This document shows, piece after piece, positions 22,001 to 24,797 of a stretch of DNA of 24,797 nucleotides (position 1 is the first letter of the stretch; every line of letters begins with the position of its first letter). The stretch lies in IMG/VR virus record IMGVR_UViG_3300028548_005693, positions 1 through 24,797 of that record. One strand, given 5' to 3'. The notes beneath the pieces were generated by a model. The model was given only the letters and a program-made list of their open reading frames with translations. It did not search any database and had not been told where the DNA came from. The translations under genes were made by a program, and so were the position numbers. Source of the DNA: a virus.

Positions 22001-23414
22001 GAGCCATAGAAAGGAATAAAGCCTGTAGCCCAGCATCAGACATATTCCCCATAATCTTAGATAAATCCCCAGGAGAAAGGCTTCCATCCTCCATCCCGCT
22101 TAATAAGGCCTCATCAGCCGCAGTAAGAGAAGAATCTACACCCTTAACAGCCTCTATATAGGCTGCTGGATTGAACATAGAGGTAATACCATCGTATATA
22201 TTGTGCTTCTGAGAGTCTAACTCCGCTTGAGTAGGTCTCGTGAACCCATTCTTGCTGATATGCTCCCACACCTGCATAGGATTAGCTAGTATAGTACTCC
22301 AATCCGCCTTCTTTACCTCGTCAAACTCAGATAAACGATCTTCTCTAGGTGCATCTATTAGCCCTATTAAAGGATTATTGTCTGTAAGGCCAGGTATTAC
22401 TGGTGCAGTATACCCAGCTGGATGCGGATGTCCTGGACCTTTCCCACCTTCATGATATTTTTTAATAAGGTTCTTTAATGCCCCCCCTTCGTTAAAGCTT
22501 GCTTTTATTCGTGTGGGGTTTCGGATTCTATTTTCTTGTTTATAACGTTCTATCTCCTCAGGCTCTATTTCCCTTCTAAGGTACTTGTTTTTTTTCTCAC
22601 TCCAAACCATATCGTGGCTAGGGATCTGCTTCGTTCTTACACCCCCCCAACCCTTCATTACCCTCTGAGTTGGGTGCTTAGGGCCTTTATATATAGATAC
22701 ATTACTTTCTTGTAATTCTTTTGAATCTAGATCTACTGTTGTGACTCTAGGCTTAAGGAGCCCTAAAAGAGGCTCTTGCTCCCGTTGCTCCGCTGGAAAA
22801 AAACCTTTAGTAAATTTTTTATAAGCTTCTTGTTCGCTTATTGGAGGTTCTGGATTACCAGCCCCCCAGTGGATATTATCATATAAAGGAACATTAACTA
22901 CATCCCCCCACCTAACTCTACTATAATAACTTTGTTGCGCAGTAGGACTTATTCTTGGATTATATAAAATCTTAGGGAGGTCTTCATTTATCCAGCGAAC
23001 ATCACTTTCACGACTTAAAAAAGTGCCATCATCATTATATTCACGATCCATAAGAGTATTACGTTCAATGGATTCTAGTCGCTCCTCTTCTAATTGTTTT
23101 TTATAACTCTCTATCTTCTTTAATACTGCTTCTTGTTTATCTTCAGGGATTTTATGTTTGTTCCCTTCAAACCATTTTTCTGTTTCCTCTAATAACTTCT
23201 TAGTGAACTCAAGGTTTTCTTCGTCTGTTTTTGATGAAGCGTCACCCCCTTTCTCTAAATCCCCCGTAAGTACATAGCCCTGTCTTAATAACTCATCAAT
23301 CATTTTCTGGCTACTGCTTATAACATCCAAGCTATCCTGCTTTGTGGAAGCTTTATTAGAGTGTGGGTGGCCTGAGCCTTTCCCCCCGTTATGATATTTC
23401 CGTACTCTAGGCAT
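19056..23414 (-). CDS. Large multi-module virion protein/polyprotein with LPD-like region, glycine zipper and HExxH peptidase motif (1452 aa)
   Basis: 1452 residues, the largest gene and first of the leftward transcript. It divides into three modules at a repeated motif. Module A (1-311) opens MPRVRKYHNGGKGSGHPH and is unrecognised. Module B (312-1139) opens ALKNLIKKYHEGGKGPGHPH. Its 740-1120 part resembles regions in large polyvalent phage proteins (ESLLDAARQGMEYLDVPTAQ, then KLWRSEFGTDVKQVTDIHGN), as I recall them. Module C (1140-1452) opens ALKGLVKKYGAGGSVGGWG, has a glycine-zipper hydrophobic stretch (LGMALGPWGAAIGAVAGGAL, about 1224-1243), another GG motif at 1258-1262 and a zincin-like site, KHEQVHASQYG (His1325-Glu1326-x-x-His1329). 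A membrane-active segment, a peptidase and an adjacent muramidase fit DNA-ejection proteins. Processing at the GG motifs is my inference. The start is the ATG at 23414. Confidence 0.8.
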   Translation of the reverse strand: MPRVRKYHNGGKGSGHPHSNKASTKQDSLDVISSSQKMIDELLRQGYVLTGDLEKGGDASSKTDEENLEFTKKLLEETEKWFEGNKHKIPEDKQEAVLKKIESYKKQLEEERLESIERNTLMDREYNDDGTFLSRESDVRWINEDLPKILYNPRISPTAQQSYYSRVRWGDVVNVPLYDNIHWGAGNPEPPISEQEAYKKFTKGFFPAEQREQEPLLGLLKPRVTTVDLDSKELQESNVSIYKGPKHPTQRVMKGWGGVRTKQIPSHDMVWSEKKNKYLRREIEPEEIERYKQENRIRNPTRIKASFNEGGALKNLIKKYHEGGKGPGHPHPAGYTAPVIPGLTDNNPLIGLIDAPREDRLSEFDEVKKADWSTILANPMQVWEHISKNGFTRPTQAELDSQKHNIYDGITSMFNPAAYIEAVKGVDSSLTAADEALLSGMEDGSLSPGDLSKIMGNMSDAGLQALFLSMAPMGGRTLLGAAKELRRPALNTLTQEFRGSRLLGATTETASTPLVMGDLPMNIPASPLQQLTGDAQLAIKPAPPKVKGKGKGKKYEPSNPYEESNVASENLAEIGNPQTDPAYWFASNYNSGVYQYPSFMTGSKLEGQVSAKDGTISRTILEQLVKNKNTKPSEALAIEDVLGEFEGKRIPYGSFKQSLALDIRSAEIIPTTGQASYADTGVRSLGYETVTERDPNYELFGETPPDRDPANATAKTNLYKDKSLGLTKEGEGHFPDQPHSFWIRSMVTAEEPNVLKALEWQTDVKVLKNPSKGGASSEEAIDYYPDNIGGEYFNGDPHATFSLEQQISLFKQQINSLKTDYGNSNFSIGHAFQLAKMEKGLEIALAARVKPTNLSKANSKGLPLKFVNESLLDAARQGMEYLDVPTAQTVFTIEGWAKPNNAELNLLITPQYNILREYDNSLMQIGQGSFGETEDIISEIKSTLSNKGLNEIINTKVKEKEVIYDQLINSIEKNQPATIGTFNKLGKGSDFEDMYLDLRRKMDVLGRYQREVRKDSYADPITPEIINQKEELIAYIKKVKAEVGIKAKQDITKFKEAQKKIDEINAKGFDLSKISESEMSVTKNYRNFPKLWRSEFGTDVKQVTDIHGNTWMRVKIPENFFQNDISLPPSEIKTYKKGGKALKGLVKKYGAGGSVGGWGTGGNFDTEYTSKNPSVHELEDPNLIPEQNAMDAQEEAGEVSLTEDEKKRQKHQKALQGAAQGAKLGMALGPWGAAIGAVAGGALGYFAKKGMKIKKSLYDEGGLFEKLRERRSERRIDKTPVRQARTSELLDVLASDQPTTLGAYDPKEKEIVMYRDGEDPDTLKHEQVHASQYGPLQRLAYRMDNDHDARIQDPAMRKAYRKLTTGKHIVDDSKFDKAGKYVLSNGQEYEAVLNTGVNAAKEQGVDFNLSFEEILSQLKNIPSPTNNMKGLMKFMSNKFTKGQRDLILKSIR
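19428..19442 (-). other. HExxH zinc metallopeptidase motif
   Basis: Residues 1325-1329 of the 1452-residue protein read HEQVH, within DTLKHEQVHASQYGPLQRLA. The helix context and following polar residues are typical of gluzincin/metzincin-type active sites, and the 'HE-x-x-H-x-x-Q' form is similar to DUF4157-type domains. A third zinc ligand is not certain; Glu/His/Asp residues 15-30 positions downstream (DNDHDAR) are candidates. Confidence 0.6.
19953..20018 (-). repeat. Duplicated GG-motif junction, module B/C boundary
   Basis: Residues 1133-1154 of the large protein contain two GG motifs in tandem: KTYKKGGK followed by ALKGLVKKYGAGGS. The layout [YF]-x-x-GG-x-ALK-x-L-[IV]-KKY-x-x-GG is shared with residues 307-324. 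The flanking sequences differ completely, so this is a repeated junction element rather than a duplicated domain. Confidence 0.7.
22419..22502 (-). repeat. Duplicated GG-motif junction, module A/B boundary
   Basis: Residues 305-332 of the large protein: SFNEGG, then ALKNLIKKYHEGGKGPGHPH. The second half matches the N-terminus of the same protein (RKYHNGGKGSGHPH) and the leader of the lysozyme-like protein (RKFHEGGKGPGHPH). It looks like a gene start that has been fused in frame to the previous module. Confidence 0.7.
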
Positions 23415-23418
23415 GAGA

Positions 23419-23426
23419 CAAAGATA
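23419..23426 (-). promoter_or_regulatory. Candidate -7 box TATCTTTG before the 1452-aa gene
   Basis: The minus-strand octamer TATCTTTG fits TAnnTTTG and ends 5 bases before the ATG at 23414. If used, the transcript would be almost leaderless. A similar ATCTTTG plus four bases precedes the possible rightward ATG at 24549, so the element might instead be a translation-start signal. No convincing -33 element is visible. Confidence 0.3.
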
Positions 23427-23626
23427 ACTAAAAGGCCTTTATAGTATAACGTTTAAAAAGGCTTAGAAACAACCGAACATAACAAGGGCATATTCCACTT
23501 CCAATACTCGATCAGTCTCTTATAGACTCGCTCTCGTATACAAAACAAAATATTTCGGAAGTTATACACGGTGAACGCTAATATGCTGCTAAGGTACCAC
23601 TTTTTTTTTGCAAAGTCAAGTCTAAT

Positions 23627-23712
23627 GTAAAGGTTTAAGTAAAGTAAGGTAAACGTCACGTAATCAAGGAGTTAAGGGATTTGACTCAAGTAAGGGTTTA
23701 AGTGAAATAAAG
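23627..23712. repeat. Imperfect 23-bp direct repeat, two copies 63 bp apart
   Basis: Copies at 23627-23649 and 23690-23712 share GTAA-R-GGTTTAAGT-R-AA-R-TAA, with 19 of 23 positions identical. All four differences are A/G transitions. They lie in the non-coding region ahead of the large leftward gene and could be regulator-binding sites. Confidence 0.5.
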
Positions 23713-24001
23713 ACCCTCCTAATAAAAAACGGGAGAAAAGACGCCAAAAGACTATACCTGGAAAAAAATTGGAGAAATGTTTAGATCGGGGATTATCTAT
23801 ATTGTCAGGCGTTGGATTCCTAAAACGAAATTCACATTTTTTAACGCCCCCCATTTGCATTTTCAACATTTTTGCCGTATATATTCAGCTTTTCAGTGCA
23901 ATCAATTGACAATCAATAACATACAAGGCATCATCTCAACGTATACTCTAGGTATTCAATCGTATGTCGTTTTGTTATAGCTACTTAGAGGAAGGGGACA
24001 A

Positions 24002-24030
24002 TTGACATCCCATTTTCTCCCTTATATAGA
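24002..24030 (+). promoter_or_regulatory. Sigma70-like promoter, rightward
   Basis: TTGACA at 24002-24007, a 17-base spacer, and TATAGA at 24025-24030 closely match the general sigma70 consensus. This would drive rightward transcription toward the gene at 24549 through about 500 bases of repeats. The element differs from the TAnnTTTG boxes seen ahead of leftward genes, so early and late promoters may differ in type. Confidence 0.45.
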
Positions 24031-24053
24031 ATCATTCTAAATAGAGTACATAC

Positions 24054-24065
24054 AACATTAATGTT
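24054..24065. repeat. Perfect 12-bp palindrome AACATTAATGTT
   Basis: AACATTAATGTT is identical to its reverse complement and lies about 24 bases downstream of the sigma70-like promoter. It could be an operator for a dimeric repressor. Confidence 0.45.
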
Positions 24066-24092
24066 ATGCTTCGACATTGTTTGTATAAGGTT

Positions 24093-24112
24093 ACTAACAC
24101 TGCATTGTTAGT
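24093..24112. promoter_or_regulatory. Near-perfect 20-bp palindrome, candidate operator
   Basis: ACTAACACTGCATTGTTAGT has 18 of 20 symmetric positions (arms ACTAACA/TGTTAGT around a CTGCAT centre). Spacing of its half-sites, about one and a half to two helical turns, suits a winged-helix dimer, and the phage encodes such a protein at 16240-16662. A link between the two is speculative. Confidence 0.5.
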
Positions 24113-24140
24113 CGTTCGTAACTACGTCTAAATCAATCAC

Positions 24141-24170
24141 TTACAAATGTATTCAAATGTTAACAAATGT
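24141..24170. repeat. Three 10-bp tandem iterons (nnnCAAATGT)
   Basis: TTACAAATGT, ATTCAAATGT and TAACAAATGT follow each other at exactly 10-base intervals, putting CAAATGT on the same face of the helix. A further AACAAATGTTAA lies at 24281-24292, and a reverse-oriented near copy (AACGAATGTTAA on the minus strand) lies at 24489-24500. The phasing suggests cooperative protein binding at an origin or operator. Confidence 0.6.
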
Positions 24171-24249
24171 TATAACGATTTTAAGCCATTCTGAGGCACT
24201 TTCTCGACGTTAGTGATGTTATAGTATAGATGATGTCTTTAAACGCTTA

Positions 24250-24480
24250 CTAACTGAGTATCAATGAGTTACGATATACTAACAAATGTTAATTCCTAAC
24301 TGCTTGGTTATCAATGGTTTATGATTAGGTTTCAGGAGAAATGTTTTGCACGCGCGCGTATGTATGCGTATGTGCGGGATTCCATTACGGCTAAAAGAAA
24401 GCTCAGCTCAAAATCGTGTAACTTATTGGTTTTCAGTCAGTTAGCCTATTATACGACTCAACTCATTGATAATCAGTTAG
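24250..24480. repeat. Long inverted repeat, 21-bp arms with 20/21 identity
   Basis: The left arm at 24250-24270 (CTAACTGAGTATCAATGAGT plus T) matches the reverse complement of 24460-24480 at 20 of 21 positions; the 189-base loop is too long for a terminator. A third, weaker copy in the left-arm orientation lies near 24297-24320 (CTAACTGCTTGGTTATCAAT). Together with the CAAATGT iterons this marks a multi-site binding region. Confidence 0.6.
24347..24376. other. 30-bp alternating purine-pyrimidine tract (potential Z-DNA)
   Basis: From 24347 to 24376 every base alternates pyrimidine-purine without exception. The tract includes CGCGCGCG and later TATGTATGCGTATGTG segments. Such tracts can form left-handed Z-DNA under negative supercoiling. 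It is GC-rich at its start within an AT-rich region and lies inside the loop of the long inverted repeat. Confidence 0.6.
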
Positions 24481-24548
24481 TTACAATTTTAACATTCGTT
24501 AACAGAATTTATTAGGATATCCGAAAGTGATGCCCCCATCTTTGCAAT

Positions 24549-24761
24549 ATGAATAACGAAGTAACATACAAAGACACAATCCTTTACGACAAGCGACGAA
24601 GGTCAGCGGGGCTTATGTCAGTCAAGCGTAACAGCCTGAGAAAGCAGAGCGACACACAACATAAAATTCACGCTCAGATTTGCAGGATATCGGACAGAAT
24701 AGAGCGCAAGGATGACCGACGAAATAAGAGAAACGCCCGAAAGAGGACGTTGACAAGATAG
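24549..24761 (+). CDS. Possible rightward basic coiled-coil protein (70 aa)
   Basis: A 70-residue frame beginning MNNEVTYKDTILYDKRRRSA and continuing LRKQSDTQHKIHAQICRISD into RIERKDDRRNKRNARKRTLT. It is highly basic and helical with no recognised domain. It is the only plausible gene in the right-hand part, reads away from the late block, and would be the first gene of a rightward (early) transcript. No Shine-Dalgarno is visible; ATCTTTG lies just before the start. A GTCCG-CAAGTA-CGGAC hairpin lies 6 bases after the stop (24767-24782), without a T-run. Composition is a little more GC-rich than its neighbours. It could be spurious. Confidence 0.4.
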   Translation: MNNEVTYKDTILYDKRRRSAGLMSVKRNSLRKQSDTQHKIHAQICRISDRIERKDDRRNKRNARKRTLTR

Positions 24762-24797
24762 AAAACGTCCGCAAGTACGGACAGAATACATAGGATT

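Larger units (their letters stand above)
23415..24548. other. Repeat-rich non-coding control region, candidate origin/regulatory hub
   Basis: About 1.1 kb without a convincing gene, lying between the leftward late block and a possible rightward gene. Weak frames exist (for example 23672-23869 minus, beginning MLKMQMGGVKK), but composition and lack of packing argue against them. The region contains a direct repeat (23627/23690), an AAAGGCCTTT palindrome at 23431-23440 just upstream of the large gene, a TATCTTTG box at 23426-23419, a nine-T run at 23601, a sigma70-like promoter, two palindromes, 10-bp iterons, a long inverted repeat and an alternating purine-pyrimidine tract. Together these are typical of an origin of replication or of a divergent early/late switch. 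No terminator hairpin with a clear T-run was found. Confidence 0.55.

Noticed and set aside
23453-23659. Minus-strand frame with aromatic/hydrophobic residues
   Set aside because: It needs a GTG start, has no coupling to a neighbour and looks like chance translation of AT-rich non-coding DNA.
23672-23869. Minus-strand frame of 65 codons starting MLKMQMGGVKK
   Set aside because: The MGG near its start recalls the genome-wide motif, but the rest lacks a coherent composition, it is isolated in repeat-rich DNA and it is not packed with neighbours. Evidence is too weak for a gene call.
24321-24515. Plus-strand 64-codon frame across the alternating tract
   Set aside because: It spans the Z-DNA-like tract and one arm of the inverted repeat, so the sequence is better explained as control DNA.
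24767-24782. Hairpin GTCCG-CAAGTA-CGGAC as a terminator
   Set aside because: The stem is only 5 bp and no T-run follows, so I mention it only in the neighbouring gene entry.

Overview
This window looks like part of the late (structural and packaging) module of a tailed phage that infects a marine-type Bacteroidetes/Flavobacteriia host. Three lines of evidence support this. A large terminase subunit and a portal gene are adjacent and recognisable. Two predicted secreted proteins end in Bacteroidetes-specific type IX secretion (T9SS) C-terminal domains, one type A and one type B, and a phage would only be expected to carry these for a host with T9SS. Several small genes also resemble families I associate from memory with marine Bacteroidetes or uncultured Mediterranean phages: a DUF6321-like basic protein, a GroES-like protein, a surface beta-barrel and a CXXC-less thioredoxin fold. 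The DNA is AT-rich and Shine-Dalgarno sequences are poor. Several of the few non-coding gaps hold a TAnnTTTG box like the flavobacterial -7 element. I saw no integrase, tRNA or CRISPR array, and no recognisable major capsid protein. The capsid gene is presumably outside the window or too diverged for me to recognise.

Layout. Almost everything is on the minus strand, so transcription runs from about 23.4 kb towards 1. (a) 24797-23415 is a control region of about 1.1 kb with direct and inverted repeats, palindromes, a 30-bp alternating purine-pyrimidine tract and a sigma70-like promoter, followed by a possible rightward small gene. (b) 23414-18294 holds a 1452-residue multi-module protein (probable virion/ejection polyprotein with a C-terminal HExxH metallopeptidase motif), a lysozyme-like muralytic protein and a 48-residue protein. 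(c) 18264-14738 holds small virion-type proteins, a DUF5675-like protein, a lone plus-strand MarR-like winged-helix gene, a GT32-type glycosyltransferase and a conserved CGC-motif micro-protein. (d) 14741-11470 holds the GroES-like protein, a small helical protein, an HNH endonuclease, an EF-hand/dockerin-like secreted protein, a T9SS type B cargo-like protein, a basic protein and a lipoprotein. (e) 11465-6180 holds a zinc ribbon, TerL, the portal and a beta-rich structural protein. (f) 6177-1 holds a 56-residue protein, a 667-residue T9SS type A cargo-like protein, an outer-membrane beta-barrel, a membrane-anchored coiled coil, a secreted thioredoxin-like protein, basic small proteins and at least three tandem paralogous beta-rich proteins.

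Genes are tightly packed, with many ATGA or TAATG stop/start overlaps, so the blocks are probably polycistronic and translationally coupled. Two themes stand out. First, a short motif of the form [K/R]-x-[Y/F]-x-x-G-G-[K] recurs in at least eight otherwise unrelated proteins. In the 1452-residue protein it occurs as a duplicated junction that divides the protein into three modules, which suggests a polyprotein processing signal or a virion-packaging tag. Second, the phage encodes an unusually rich set of predicted host-envelope proteins: two T9SS cargos, a beta-barrel, a lipoprotein, a dockerin-like protein and a secreted thioredoxin fold. This suggests remodelling of the infected cell's surface.
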